Assembly (NCBI RefSeq): GCF_000473995.1
Contig: NC_022571.1
Coordinates: 601,501 to 665,500, forward strand
Reading direction: 5' to 3'
Source of the DNA: Clostridium saccharobutylicum DSM 13864
GTDB lineage: Bacteria; Bacillota; Clostridia; Clostridiales; Clostridiaceae
DNA length: 64,000 nucleotides
The notes under the pieces are model-generated. The model searched no databases, was not told the DNA's origin, and saw nothing but the letters and a program-made list of their open reading frames with translations. Made by a program: the position numbers and the translations under genes. Below, piece after piece: positions 37,098 through 46,642 of the stretch; position 1 is the stretch's first letter; the number at the start of each line of letters is the position of its first letter.

Positions 37098-37589
37098 ATG
37101 GAAAGATTAATTATTGTTTTAATTTCTATACTTTTACTTATATTAGATAATTCTTTAGTACCTTTTTTTGCAATAAAAGGTGCATATCCGAGTTTATTAT
37201 TTACATTTGTAATAGCTTATTCTCTAGTGAATAAAAAAGAAAATGCAGTATTTATTGGAGTAGTTTCTGGAATACTTCAAGATATATTCTTTTATCAGGG
37301 ATTTGGAATAAATGCTTTGTTAAATCTAATTTTATGTTTTTCAGCAAGTTTAATAGGAGAAGGAATAGTTAGGAACAAAAGACTTATTCCTGTTATTTCA
37401 ATGTTTTTTATTACAATGTTAAAATATCTTGGGATATTTATAATATTGTATATTTATAATATTAAAATACATTTTACTAACAGTATTTGTATGGGATTAT
37501 ATAATTCAGTAATAATGTTTTTTATATATAAATATATAATGAATATTTATGATGATGAATACACAAAGCAAAGATGGAGGTTTAGATGA
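37098..37589 (+). CDS. mreD: Rod-shape-determining protein MreD
   Basis: 163 residues with five or six membrane helices and the family traits LLILDNSLVPFFAIKGAYP and VSGILQDIFFYQGFGINAL. It is an integral membrane partner of MreC in the elongasome. Its stop codon overlaps the start of the next gene as ATGA, indicating coupled translation. Confidence 0.93.
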   Translation: MERLIIVLISILLLILDNSLVPFFAIKGAYPSLLFTFVIAYSLVNKKENAVFIGVVSGILQDIFFYQGFGINALLNLILCFSASLIGEGIVRNKRLIPVISMFFITMLKYLGIFIILYIYNIKIHFTNSICMGLYNSVIMFFIYKYIMNIYDDEYTKQRWRFR

Positions 37590-40500
37590 TAGTAAGTAAG
37601 CCAACAAAGAAAAAAAAGATTTCAAGATATACTGTTTTGTCTATTATCATGTTAACTATATTTGCAGCTATTACTTTAAGATTATTATATCTTCAGGTAT
37701 TTAATTATAATAATTATAAAGAGAAAGCGGATACAACATCAACGAGATTTTTGTCAGAAGTAGCTCCAAGAGGAAAAATATATGACACAAATGGAACTGT
37801 ATTGGCTACAAATAAACAGACATATGCTATTACATATACAAAACCCGATAATGAAGATGAACAGTTCTACACAACTATTAATGAACTTTTTAAAATTTTA
37901 GATGAAAATGGAGAAAACATACAAGATGCATTACCACTAAAGATAGATGATAATAATAAAGTATATTTTCAATATTCAAGTAGTGATAAACAATCTCAAA
38001 ATGCTGAAGAGTTAAGAATAAAAAAAGATAGAGGGTTAAATGACACCTTAAAAAATCAAGATAAATCACTTAAAGATGTAGAAGAATTAAGTGATGCACA
38101 AAGTGCACAATTAGATGCACAACTTTTAAAAATAACACCAGAAGAAACATTTTATGAATTAGTAAAAAGTTATAATTTAATAGGACTTGTTGATCCAAAT
38201 TATAATAGTAAAGAAAATAAAGCTAAGTATTCTAAAATGACAGGTGAAGAATTAACTAATCAGATTCTGCAACAAGGATATTCTCTAAAAGATATTAGAA
38301 AATATATGCTAGTAAAAGATGCAATAAAAATGCAAAGTTTTAAAGGATATAAATCAGTAACTATTGCACAAAACATTAAAAAGGATACAGCATTTATACT
38401 TTATCAGAAAAAATATGATTTACCAGGTATAGATGTTAAGTTAACTCCAATAAGATATTATCCTTTTGATAATTTAGCATCTTCAGTACTAGGATATGTA
38501 TCTTCAATTAATGATACTCAAAAAGAAAAATATGAGCTTAAAGGTTATGATGTTTCATCTGACTTAATAGGTACATCTGGTATAGAGTCGGCTTTTGAAG
38601 ACCAATTAAAAGGAGTCAAAGGTGGGAAAACTGTTAAGGTAAATTCTAAAGGTGGAGTTACTGAAACATTATTCCAACTTGAATCTTACCCAGGAAATGA
38701 TGTACATCTTACACTAGACAGTAATGTTCAATATGCAGCGGAACAAGGTTTGAAGGATGCTATGGAAAAAATGAGAAATGGAACTAATGGAGATATGGCT
38801 AAAAATGCGACAAGAGGTGCATTAGTAGCAGTTGATGTTAAAACAGGAAAAGTTTTATCCTTAGTAAGTTATCCGGATTTTAATCCAAACTTATTTACAG
38901 TAAGTGGGCAGTTAACATCTGATGAATACAAAAGCTTTTTTAATCCAGATTTAGAGGCTTTTGGAAAACAATTTATACAAAAAATGGGTTTGAATACTAC
39001 TGTTGATGATTTGTTCCCACTTTCATCAGATGGTACTAGAATAGATAAATATGACTTATATCCAAAAGCAACTTATAATTATGCTACTATGTCAAGAATA
39101 CCACCAGGATCTACTTTTAAACCAATTACGTCTGTTGCAGGGATAGAAAGTGGAGCAATACAGCCGGATACAGTTATAAATGATACAGGTGATTTTAGTA
39201 TACATCCGGAGACGTTTGGTAAGAACTTTCATCCAAGCGGATTAGATGCACCACAAGGGCCAATTACATTACAAACAGCACTAGAAAAATCAATAAACTT
39301 TTATTTCTATGAAACTGCATATCTAATGTATAAGCAAAACGGAAGTAATATTGGAGCTTTAGATTCTATTGCTAAATATGCATGGCAATTTGGATTAGGA
39401 GTTGATCCTAATGATCCTAACAGTAAATCTAAAGCATCTACTGGAATAGAAATAGCAGAAAATTTTGGTCAAACTTATAATTTTACATCATGGAAAAAAC
39501 AACGTATAGCTATGTCTAAATATAATTTAGTAGATGCATTAGAAAAAGGGGAGTATAATGGAGTAACATTTATTCCATTTGATTTTAGCGTTTCAGATGA
39601 TGATAATGATGAAGTTAAGAATTCCAAGAAAGCTATAAAAGATAAGGTTGAAAATGCATTGAACAAAGTTGGTGTTGATGATGGTTCTGCTATCACTCAT
39701 GATCAATTTGCAAAGGATGTTAAAAAAGATATTAAAAACATAATGGATCATTCAGATAAATATAAATCTAATGTAGCAAAATATGAGCAAGATTCAGGCA
39801 AAAAAGTAAATTTAGATGCTCAAGTGAATACTATAGCAGAAGAAATAGCTCAATTTACTATTAATGATGAACCAGGACAAATAAAGACACCAGCCGAAAT
39901 TGTTAATGCATCAATAGGTCAGGGGATGAATAACTTTACGCCATTACAATTAGTATCATATATTTCAACTCTTGCAAATGGAGGAACAAGATATAAACTT
40001 CATTTAGTAGATGAAATAACAGATGGTGATGGTAATGTAGTACAAAAATTCAATCCAGAAGTTTTAAATACAGTACAAATGTCACAAAGCACTCAAAAAG
40101 TAATCAGAGAAGGTATGAAAGCCGTTAATAATGAAGCGGAAGGTACTGCAAAAACTGCTTTTGAGGGTTTCCCAATTGAAACAGCAGGTAAAACAGGTAC
40201 TGCGGATGTTAATCAAGAGGATAAAGGAAGAAAACCTTATGCAGTGTATGCAAGTTACGCTCCAGCTGATGATCCACAAATAGCAGTAGTTGCAGTAGTA
40301 TTTGATGGAGGTCATGGTGCTTCAGTTGCATCAGCAGTTAGAGCTGTATATGATGCATATTTTGAAAAGAAATTAGAGCAGGAACAGCCAGGTTATGTTG
40401 CTTCATCAGCATATTTTAAAAAATATGTTTTAAACAATCCAAATCGTAAAAAAGAGGATGGATCAAGTGCTGCCAGCACTGATGCTAACACTAGCACTAC

Positions 40501-40600
40501 TACTAATAATAGTAAGAACACTGATTTAAGTGCTGCTAATACAAATAGCAAGACTACTACTGCAAATAAAAAAAATAGTAAAACAAAGCCAATGGATTAA
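37586..40600 (+). CDS. mrdA: Penicillin-binding protein 2 (elongation-specific class B transpeptidase), long form
   Basis: 1004 residues. One N-terminal helix (TVLSIIMLTIFAAITLRLLYL), a class B dimerisation region (RGKIYDTNGTVLATN) and a transpeptidase domain with PPGSTFKPIT (catalytic Ser about 508), KSIN (about 570) and AGKTGTAD (about 868). It cross-links peptidoglycan during elongation with RodA. It is far longer than the usual 600-700 residues because of insertions between the motifs (residues about 100-240, and a charged helical stretch at about 650-760) and a 45-residue Ser/Thr/Asn tail. It starts inside the mreD stop codon. Confidence 0.93.
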   Translation: MIVSKPTKKKKISRYTVLSIIMLTIFAAITLRLLYLQVFNYNNYKEKADTTSTRFLSEVAPRGKIYDTNGTVLATNKQTYAITYTKPDNEDEQFYTTINELFKILDENGENIQDALPLKIDDNNKVYFQYSSSDKQSQNAEELRIKKDRGLNDTLKNQDKSLKDVEELSDAQSAQLDAQLLKITPEETFYELVKSYNLIGLVDPNYNSKENKAKYSKMTGEELTNQILQQGYSLKDIRKYMLVKDAIKMQSFKGYKSVTIAQNIKKDTAFILYQKKYDLPGIDVKLTPIRYYPFDNLASSVLGYVSSINDTQKEKYELKGYDVSSDLIGTSGIESAFEDQLKGVKGGKTVKVNSKGGVTETLFQLESYPGNDVHLTLDSNVQYAAEQGLKDAMEKMRNGTNGDMAKNATRGALVAVDVKTGKVLSLVSYPDFNPNLFTVSGQLTSDEYKSFFNPDLEAFGKQFIQKMGLNTTVDDLFPLSSDGTRIDKYDLYPKATYNYATMSRIPPGSTFKPITSVAGIESGAIQPDTVINDTGDFSIHPETFGKNFHPSGLDAPQGPITLQTALEKSINFYFYETAYLMYKQNGSNIGALDSIAKYAWQFGLGVDPNDPNSKSKASTGIEIAENFGQTYNFTSWKKQRIAMSKYNLVDALEKGEYNGVTFIPFDFSVSDDDNDEVKNSKKAIKDKVENALNKVGVDDGSAITHDQFAKDVKKDIKNIMDHSDKYKSNVAKYEQDSGKKVNLDAQVNTIAEEIAQFTINDEPGQIKTPAEIVNASIGQGMNNFTPLQLVSYISTLANGGTRYKLHLVDEITDGDGNVVQKFNPEVLNTVQMSQSTQKVIREGMKAVNNEAEGTAKTAFEGFPIETAGKTGTADVNQEDKGRKPYAVYASYAPADDPQIAVVAVVFDGGHGASVASAVRAVYDAYFEKKLEQEQPGYVASSAYFKKYVLNNPNRKKEDGSSAASTDANTSTTTNNSKNTDLSAANTNSKTTTANKKNSKTKPMD

Positions 40601-40652
40601 AAATCGATAAATGGGTATGAGTTAATTTTTAATAATCGCTCAAGAATTTAAA

Positions 40653-40678
40653 TAAGGCACATTTTTAATTGTGCCTAA
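40653..40678. repeat. Family A mini-copy (tips only)
   Basis: TAAGGCACATTTTTAATTGT then GCCTAA: the two outer tips of family A joined with almost nothing between. Confidence 0.5.
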
Positions 40679-40686
40679 ATAACATT

Positions 40687-40750
40687 AAAAATATCTCTGT
40701 TAGTCATATGAATATGCAATTGCATATTAGATTTAACAGAGATATTTTTT
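40687..40750 (+). terminator. Terminator of the mreBCD-pbp2 operon
   Basis: AAAAATATCTCTGTTA (40687-40702) pairs with TAACAGAGATATTTTT (40734-40749). An inner palindrome, ATATGCAATTGCATAT, forms the upper stem. Confidence 0.85.
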
Positions 40751-40780
40751 ATTAAATAAGGCATAATAAAAAATAATATA

Positions 40781-41074
40781 CTATAGATATCGAAATCAAG
40801 ACTTAGATTTGTGTAATAACTAACCGAAATAGAGGTCATACATTTGTTTCGGTTGCTGAAAATTTTGATAGATGCTTCTAAGACTGCAAGTTGTGCCCAC
40901 AATGCTTGCTTCACAAATATGTTGTGAACAAGCACATGTGGAACAACGTACAGTCTAAGAAGCATAGCTATCAAAATTTTTAAGGTAACACTACACAAAT
41001 GTATGACCTCTATTTCTACTTTTGGATATATACTCAGAACATAAGTGTAATTTATAAATTGGATATCTATATCT
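40781..41074. repeat. Family B intergenic palindrome, near-complete copy
   Basis: Outer ends ATAGATATCGAAATCAAG and AATTTATAAATTGGATATCT. Inner inverted arms are GAAAATTTTGATAGATGCTT with AAGCATAGCTATCAAAATTT, and ATGACCTCTATTTC appears inverted on the left as GAAATAGAGGTCAT. About 294 bp between pbp2 and sfsA. Confidence 0.75.
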
Positions 41075-41099
41075 TAGCTAAGGTTAGTGAGGGAAATAA

Positions 41100-41780
41100 A
41101 TGAAATACGATAATATTGTAAAAGGAAAATTTATAAGCAGACCAAATAGATTTATTGCTAATGTGGAAGTTAATGAAAAAGTAGAAATTTGTCATGTTAA
41201 AAATACAGGAAGGTGTAAAGAATTATTAACTTCAGATGCAACTGTATTTGTGCAAGAACATAATAATCCTAAGCGTAAAACGAAATTTTCACTTATAGGA
41301 GTTATAAAAGGAAATAGAATGATTAATATGGATTCTCAGGTTCCTAATAAGGTTGTTCAAGAATGGATTTTAAAGGGAAACTTATTTAAAGATCTTGTAT
41401 TGATTAAACCTGAACAAAAATATAATAATTCAAGATTTGATTTTTATGTTGAAACAAAAGATAGAAAAGCTTTTATAGAAGTAAAAGGAGTTACTCTAGA
41501 AAATGAAGGCATAGTAATGTTTCCAGATGCACCTACTGAAAGAGGTTTGAAACATGTTAAAGAGCTGTGTCAATGTATAAAAGATGGATATGATGCCTAT
41601 GTAATTTTTGTTATACAAATGAAAGAAGTTTTATATTTTAAACCTAATATAGAAACACATAAAGAATTTGGAGATGCGTTAAAAGATGCTAAAAAAGCTG
41701 GGGTAAATATCTTAGCTGTTGATTGTGATGTAACACAAGATACAATTAATATAAAAGACTATGTTGAAGTTAAATTATAG
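41100..41780 (+). CDS. sfsA: SfsA family protein (sugar fermentation stimulation protein A)
   Basis: 226 residues. FISRPNRFIANVEV is the N-terminal OB-like DNA-binding part and RFDFYVETKDRKAFIEVKGVTLE carries the PD-(D/E)XK-like core (D, E-x-K); FPDAPTERGLKH is the family's most conserved block. E. coli SfsA binds DNA and affects maltose metabolism, but the biochemical role remains unclear. Single gene between a family B palindrome and a family A repeat. GTGAGGG precedes the ATG. Confidence 0.94.
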   Translation: MKYDNIVKGKFISRPNRFIANVEVNEKVEICHVKNTGRCKELLTSDATVFVQEHNNPKRKTKFSLIGVIKGNRMINMDSQVPNKVVQEWILKGNLFKDLVLIKPEQKYNNSRFDFYVETKDRKAFIEVKGVTLENEGIVMFPDAPTERGLKHVKELCQCIKDGYDAYVIFVIQMKEVLYFKPNIETHKEFGDALKDAKKAGVNILAVDCDVTQDTINIKDYVEVKL

Positions 41781-41783
41781 ATA

Positions 41784-41893
41784 TAAGTCACAATCAAATA
41801 AATAATAAGTTCATTTGCTAACCTATTTTCCTCCTTGTCTGATGAAAAATATTCATGGCAACTTTGGATTTGTTATTTATTTTCATGTGCATA
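41784..41893. repeat. Family A intergenic repeat
   Basis: TAAGTCACAATCAAATAAAT, AATAAGTTCATTTGC; right arm TGATGAAAAATATTCATGGC, TTGTTATTTATTTTCATGTG. About 110 bp. Confidence 0.8.
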
Positions 41894-42062
41894 AAACTAG
41901 ATTTTAATTAAAAATGTAACTAAATAAAAATTAGAGTAAAATTATTGAAAGATATATACAAAAATATCTTGGATAATGATATAATTTTAAATAGGTTATA
42001 ATTAATTTTATATAACTACAATTAAGTAAATTAAGACCTGCAAAGTTCGTTGGAGGTAATCA

Positions 42063-42722
42063 ATGTATAATAACGATGGTATTTTAATAAAAGGAAACAA
42101 AGATGGAATAAATACAACAATTGATATGAATAAATTTACTTGCTTTGAAGATATGCTGGCAGCTTTAGTTAAGAAACTCTTAAAAGGAAAACATTTTTAT
42201 AAGGGAACAACGTTAATTTTAAGAATAAATTTACAATCAATTAATAAAAAGAATGTTCAAGATTTGAAGCAGACTTTATTAAATGAGATAGAATTAAAAG
42301 ATATTGTTTTAGAAGAGTTAGAGAAAGAAGCACACAAAATGGGTGAAAAAGATAATAAAATATTTTCAGGCGTATACGAAGGAAAAACAAAATTTATACG
42401 AAAAACAGTTAGAGGTGGACAATGCGTTAATTACCAAGGAAATATAGTTATTATTGGTGATGTTAATAGTGGAGCGGAAATCTATGCTACAGGAAATGTA
42501 ATTGTTTTAGGCCGTATAAGGGGAAAAGTAAGTGCAGGAACAAATGGAAATTCAAAAGCAGTAATTGCTGCATTTTTGTTGCAACCAGAGATTTTAAAGA
42601 TTGCAAGTATTATAGCCATGTCTCCAGATGATATTGAGAAACCAAGATATCCAGAACTAGCAAAGATTAAGGATGGTACAATTATAGTTGAACCATATCT
42701 ACCAAACAAATACATATATTAG
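42063..42722 (+). CDS. minC: Septum-site-determining protein MinC
   Basis: 219 residues. The N-terminal FtsZ-inhibiting domain is followed at about residue 115 by the C-terminal beta-helix (VRGGQCVNYQGNIVIIGDVNSGAEIYATGN-type repeats, GRIRGKVSAG) that dimerises and binds MinD. It blocks FtsZ-ring assembly away from midcell. GGAGG precedes the ATG; minD follows after 20 bases. Confidence 0.95.
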   Translation: MYNNDGILIKGNKDGINTTIDMNKFTCFEDMLAALVKKLLKGKHFYKGTTLILRINLQSINKKNVQDLKQTLLNEIELKDIVLEELEKEAHKMGEKDNKIFSGVYEGKTKFIRKTVRGGQCVNYQGNIVIIGDVNSGAEIYATGNVIVLGRIRGKVSAGTNGNSKAVIAAFLLQPEILKIASIIAMSPDDIEKPRYPELAKIKDGTIIVEPYLPNKYIY

Positions 42723-42742
42723 AAGGTCGGAGGGATTTTTAA

Positions 42743-43540
42743 ATGGGAGTATCTATTGTAATAACTTCAGGAAAGGGTGGTGTTGGGAAAACCACAACTA
42801 CAGCTAACATAGGAACTGCTTTAGCTTCATTAGGAAAAAGAGTAGTTGTTATAGACGGTGATACAGGACTTAGAAATTTGGATGTTTTATTAGGGTTGGA
42901 AAATAGAATTGTATATACAATAATTGATGTTATAGAAGGAAGATGTAGGTTAAAGCAAGGTCTTATAAAAGATAAGAGATTTCAAAATTTATGCCTTTTA
43001 CCTACAGCACAAACAAGGGATAAGGACGATATAAGTCCGCAAGAAATGCTTAAAATAGTAAATGAACTTAAAGAAGAGTTTGATTATGTATTAATAGATT
43101 CACCTGCAGGAATCGAACAAGGGTTTGAAAACGCAGTTATAGGTGCAGATAGAGCAGTAGTAGTTGTAAATCCTGAAATTACATCAGTTAGAGATGCAGA
43201 TAGAGTTATTGGTAAACTTGATGCAAAAGGACTAGAAGACCATGGAGTAGTTATTAATAGATTAAATTATGAAATGACTAAAAATGGTGATATGCTCGAC
43301 GTAAGTGATATTATAGAAACTCTTTCAATAAAGTTATTAGGGGTTGTGCCTGATGATAAAAATATAACTGTCTCAACTAATAAGGGAGAACCTATTGTTT
43401 TAGATGATAGTGCAATTTCTGGCCAAGCATTTAAAAATATTGCAAAGAGAATCATGGGAGAAGAAGTACCATTTATGGATTTACATACGGAACAAGAAGG
43501 ATTCTTTAGCTCTTTAAAGAAACTATTTAAGCGTAAGTAA
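42743..43540 (+). CDS. minD: Septum-site-determining ATPase MinD
   Basis: 265 residues. Deviant Walker A SGKGGVGKTTTT, VVIDGDTGLRNLD, and YVLIDSPAGIEQG (Walker B). The C-terminal FFSSLKKLFKRK is the amphipathic membrane-targeting helix. ATP-bound MinD recruits MinC to the membrane and is released by MinE. Genes minC, minD and minE are evenly spaced (about 17-20 bases) and form an operon. Confidence 0.97.
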   Translation: MGVSIVITSGKGGVGKTTTTANIGTALASLGKRVVVIDGDTGLRNLDVLLGLENRIVYTIIDVIEGRCRLKQGLIKDKRFQNLCLLPTAQTRDKDDISPQEMLKIVNELKEEFDYVLIDSPAGIEQGFENAVIGADRAVVVVNPEITSVRDADRVIGKLDAKGLEDHGVVINRLNYEMTKNGDMLDVSDIIETLSIKLLGVVPDDKNITVSTNKGEPIVLDDSAISGQAFKNIAKRIMGEEVPFMDLHTEQEGFFSSLKKLFKRK

Positions 43541-43557
43541 AGGAGGAGTTTTAAAAA

Positions 43558-43827
43558 ATGGGTTTTTTTAAGAATTTAAATAGCAAACCAACTCCTAAGC
43601 AGGTTGCTAAAGATAGGCTAAAATTAATTCTTATACACGATAGAGGAGAAATAGCTCCGCAGATTATAGAAAAGATAAGAGAAGAAATATTAGATGTGAT
43701 ATCTAAGTATATTGATATACAAGTGGATGATGTTGAAATATCTGTAAACAGAAGTGATGATGATGAAGGCGAAAATTCTTCAGCATTAATAGCAAATATT
43801 CCAATTAAAAATATCAGAGGAAGATAA
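43558..43827 (+). CDS. minE: Cell division topological specificity factor MinE
   Basis: 89 residues. MGFFKNLN is the membrane-binding tip, AKDRLKLILIHDRGE the MinD-contacting anti-MinCD segment, and the rest the dimeric topological-specificity domain (VDDVEISVNRSDDDEG). It stimulates MinD ATPase, so this organism probably has an oscillating or MinE-patterned system rather than relying on DivIVA alone. AAGGAGG precedes the ATG. Confidence 0.96.
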   Translation: MGFFKNLNSKPTPKQVAKDRLKLILIHDRGEIAPQIIEKIREEILDVISKYIDIQVDDVEISVNRSDDDEGENSSALIANIPIKNIRGR

Positions 43828-43855
43828 TATTTTATCACAAAATTACAGGGTATTA

Positions 43856-44182
43856 GACTTGTGGTGAATTAACCGAAAAAAAGAGTGCTCTGTTGTTCCG
43901 GTTACTAGAGAAAAGGATTGTGGATTTCTAGCAGCAGAAGTTGTTCCATTCCAGCATGCTCCTTAAGCAAGTTAAGGACAAGCGAGGATGGAACAACTTC
44001 TATTGAAGAAATCCTACAATCCTTTTCTCAATGTAATACTAAACAAAAGAGAACCTATTCTTTCTGGTTTAGAATATATTTCAAAGTATAGTATAAGTCT
44101 AATTCGTAGTCATGTGGAATAAATATATATATGATTTCGGTGAGTTACCATATAAATATAATTTTTGATTTGGATATATATC
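43856..44182. repeat. Family B intergenic palindrome, long copy
   Basis: Left GTGGTGAATTAACCGAAA; inner arms AAAAGGATTGTGGATTTCTA with GAAATCCTACAATCCTTTT, and AGAAGTTGTTCCATTC with GATGGAACAACTTCT; centre GCATGCTCCTTAAGCAAGTT; right GATTTCGGTGAGTTACCATA and TTGGATATATATC. Between minE and rodA. Confidence 0.75.
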
Positions 44183-44301
44183 GTTAAATTATTACAAAAT
44201 TATTATGTTTTTTATACTTATGAGAATTAATATGGTGAATGAAGTAATAATAATGTATAATAAAGTTTATAAAAATAATATATTTCATCGGAGGTGAAGT
44301 A

Positions 44302-45432
44302 TTGTTTAAGCAATTTAGATTAGATGTTAGATTATTAAAAGAAATAGATAAAACTCTTTTAATTTCTATGATTCTTTTAATATTATATGGCACATTTAAT
44401 ATATATTTATGCACCAAAGGACAATATGGAATGACTTTTGTAAAACAACAGATATTTTGGCTTGTTGCATCACTTATAGCGCTATATTTTTTTATTACAA
44501 TAGACTACACAATAATATTTAATTATGTACCTATATTGTATTGGGGAACTGTAGTACTTCTTATATTAACAATGATTCCAGGTATTGGAATAGTAGTCAA
44601 TGGAGCTAGAGGATGGATTAATCTCGGAATATGTAAGCTTCAGCCATCGGAGTTTGCTAAGTTGGTAATTATACTTATGCTAGCTAGAAAGTTGGATGAA
44701 ATGGACGGCAGGATAAACGATATGAAAAACTTTTTTATATTAGCATTTTATTGCATAGTGCCAGTAATATTTATTTTAAAGCAACCGGATATGGGGATGA
44801 GTATGGTATGCTTCTTTATTGTTTTAGGTATTTTTTATACAATGGGATTTGATACAAGGATTATTGCTGGAGGATTAGCTTCTTTAGTTCTTGCAATAAT
44901 AATAGTATGGAATTCAGGGTTGATAGAACCGTATCAAAAAATGAGATTTACCGCTTTTTTAAATCCAGAAGTTAATGATGCGTCAACATATCATTTAAAT
45001 CAATCTCTAATTGCAATAGGTTCTGGTGGAATAGTAGGAAGTAGTCCATCATTGACTGAAAATGGAAGCTCAACTTATGCAGCACAAAACGTACCAGAAA
45101 TACATACGGATTTTATTTTTGCTGCAATAGCAGATCAATGGGGTTTTATAGGGGCAATTTTATTGCTTGTACTTTATGGATTACTTTTATATAAAATTAT
45201 ATCAATAGCGCGAACATCTAAAGATATATTTGGTTCAGTTATATGTATTGGAATAGTTTCATATTTCTTATTTGCAATATTGCAAAATATAGGAATGACA
45301 ATAGGCTTGGTGCCAATTACAGGTATAGCATTGCCACTTGTAAGCTATGGAGGAAGTTCATTATTAACAACAGTAATTTCATTAGGAATAACAATAAATG
45401 TAGGGATGAGAAGAAAAAAGATACATTTTTAA
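44302..45432 (+). CDS. rodA: RodA-type SEDS peptidoglycan glycosyltransferase
   Basis: 376 residues, about ten membrane helices. GARGWINLGICKLQPSEFAKLVIILMLA, the SEDS motif with the catalytic-region Asp in KQPDMGMSM, VPEIHTDFIFAAIADQWGFIGA and GIALPLVSYGGSSLLTTVISLG are all typical. RodA polymerises glycan strands with PBP2 during elongation. The TTG start at 44302 follows GGAGGTG. The gene belongs functionally to the mre cluster, although a B repeat separates it from min. Confidence 0.95.
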   Translation: MFKQFRLDVRLLKEIDKTLLISMILLILYGTFNIYLCTKGQYGMTFVKQQIFWLVASLIALYFFITIDYTIIFNYVPILYWGTVVLLILTMIPGIGIVVNGARGWINLGICKLQPSEFAKLVIILMLARKLDEMDGRINDMKNFFILAFYCIVPVIFILKQPDMGMSMVCFFIVLGIFYTMGFDTRIIAGGLASLVLAIIIVWNSGLIEPYQKMRFTAFLNPEVNDASTYHLNQSLIAIGSGGIVGSSPSLTENGSSTYAAQNVPEIHTDFIFAAIADQWGFIGAILLLVLYGLLLYKIISIARTSKDIFGSVICIGIVSYFLFAILQNIGMTIGLVPITGIALPLVSYGGSSLLTTVISLGITINVGMRRKKIHF

Positions 45433-45486
45433 GGACATAGAAGAAAAACGCGTAAACATTTATTTTCGAACTAACTTAAATAATAT

Positions 45487-45652
45487 TTAGGCACATTAAA
45501 GAAAATAACAAGTTCAAAATGCCATGAATATTTTTTATCAGGCAAGGAAGCAGATTGGTTTAATAGCATGCTATTAGGGCAATTTGCTGACGCAGTATGA
45601 TGAAAAATAGGCTTGACAGATGGATTTGTTATTTTTTTTTATTGTGCCTTAA
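45487..45652. repeat. Family A intergenic repeat, full-length copy
   Basis: TTAGGCACATTAAAGAAAAT, AACAAGTTCAAAATGCC, TTTTTTATCAGGCAAGGAAG; right side TGATGAAAAATAGGCTTGAC, GATTTGTTATTTTTTTTTAT, TGTGCCTTAA. About 166 bp. Confidence 0.85.
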
Positions 45653-45733
45653 GTTAGTTCTTTTTTATTTAATCCTCATAATTCCTATTGTTTTTAAATA
45701 TAATCTAATAAGATGAATTTAAAGGAGGATATA

Positions 45734-46264
45734 GTGAATAATTATAGATCAGCTTATGAAAATTATTATAAAAACATAAACAATAGAGCAAAAGGAAAAC
45801 AGGACAGTATTAGATATTCTCCTTTAGATAAGAAACGTGATGATTTAATTAAATCTCCATATGGAATTAGTAAAAGTAGTGAATTTAATTTCAAGCAATT
45901 TTTCGTAAAGAGAATAATGAGGGAGTTAATTGGAGCTGCAATTTTACTCTTACTTTTTGTTGGTTTAAAATACATTCCTGCAAATCAAGTGAGTCAAGTT
46001 CATAATACATGTAAAGAAGTTTTAAATCAACAATTTAACTATGATGAATCAATAGATGCTTTTAATAATGTTGAAGTAGGTAATTTTAAAATGAAAGATC
46101 TAAGAATAGGAGATTTTACACTAGAGGATTTTAAGAGTAACAATTTAAAAGTTAGAACATCAAATTTTATAGAATACTTAAAAAATAGAAGTAATTCACA
46201 AGTAAAACCTGAAGATGAGTTATCAATAATCATTCAGTTGCAGGCATATGAAGAAAATAAGTAA
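45734..46264 (+). CDS. SpoIVFA-like membrane protein without a peptidase domain
   Basis: 176 residues: about 60 basic, polar cytoplasmic residues, one membrane helix (LIGAAILLLLFVGLKYIP) and a 95-residue extracytoplasmic part (NQQFNYDESIDAFNN onward). Position after rodA and before a SpoIVFB-like protease matches clostridial SpoIVFA/M23 genes, whose N-terminal half it resembles. The LytM/M23 domain is absent; the frame ends normally with TAA. GTG at 45734 is preferred to ATG 45713 because AAAGGAGG lies 5 bases before the GTG. The role in regulating the neighbouring protease is inference. Confidence 0.6.
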   Translation: MNNYRSAYENYYKNINNRAKGKQDSIRYSPLDKKRDDLIKSPYGISKSSEFNFKQFFVKRIMRELIGAAILLLLFVGLKYIPANQVSQVHNTCKEVLNQQFNYDESIDAFNNVEVGNFKMKDLRIGDFTLEDFKSNNLKVRTSNFIEYLKNRSNSQVKPEDELSIIIQLQAYEENK

Positions 46265-46379
46265 TTAATTATGTTATTACAAATAAATGAGCATATTGTC
46301 TTAATATTTTTTGCATATGTCTTATTACAGAGGATAAAAGTATTAAATGGTATAAATTAACACGATACTATGGTTGGAT

Positions 46380-46615
46380 GAAGCACATTTAAAAATTAAC
46401 AAGTCCATCTGCCAAGCTTATTTTTCATCAGGGGAAGCGCCAGTCTCATACGCTCACTTAGTAAGCGACTATCATCAAATCATAGATTTGGATTTTCATT
46501 TATCTATTCATAAGCAGATTGTCATAATAGGCTTGCTATGATACCAAACTGCTTCAGTGGCTGATGAAAAATAATCATAGCATTTTGGATATGTTATTTT
46601 CTTTCATGTGCTTAA
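46380..46615. repeat. Family A intergenic repeat, longest copy
   Basis: AAGCACATTTAAAAATTAAC, AAGTCCATCTGCC; internal TTATTTTTCATCAGGGGAAG, CGCTCACTTAGTAAGCGA, ATCAAATCATAGATTTGG; right CTGATGAAAAATAATCATAG, TTTTCTTTCATGTGCTTAA. About 236 bp. Confidence 0.85.
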
Positions 46616-46642
46616 AGCTTAGCAATATTATAGGGGTTAAAA

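Noticed and set aside
40675..40998. 107-codon minus-strand frame between pbp2 and sfsA
   Set aside because: It lies wholly in a terminator hairpin and a family B palindrome, has no ribosome-binding site and resembles no protein.
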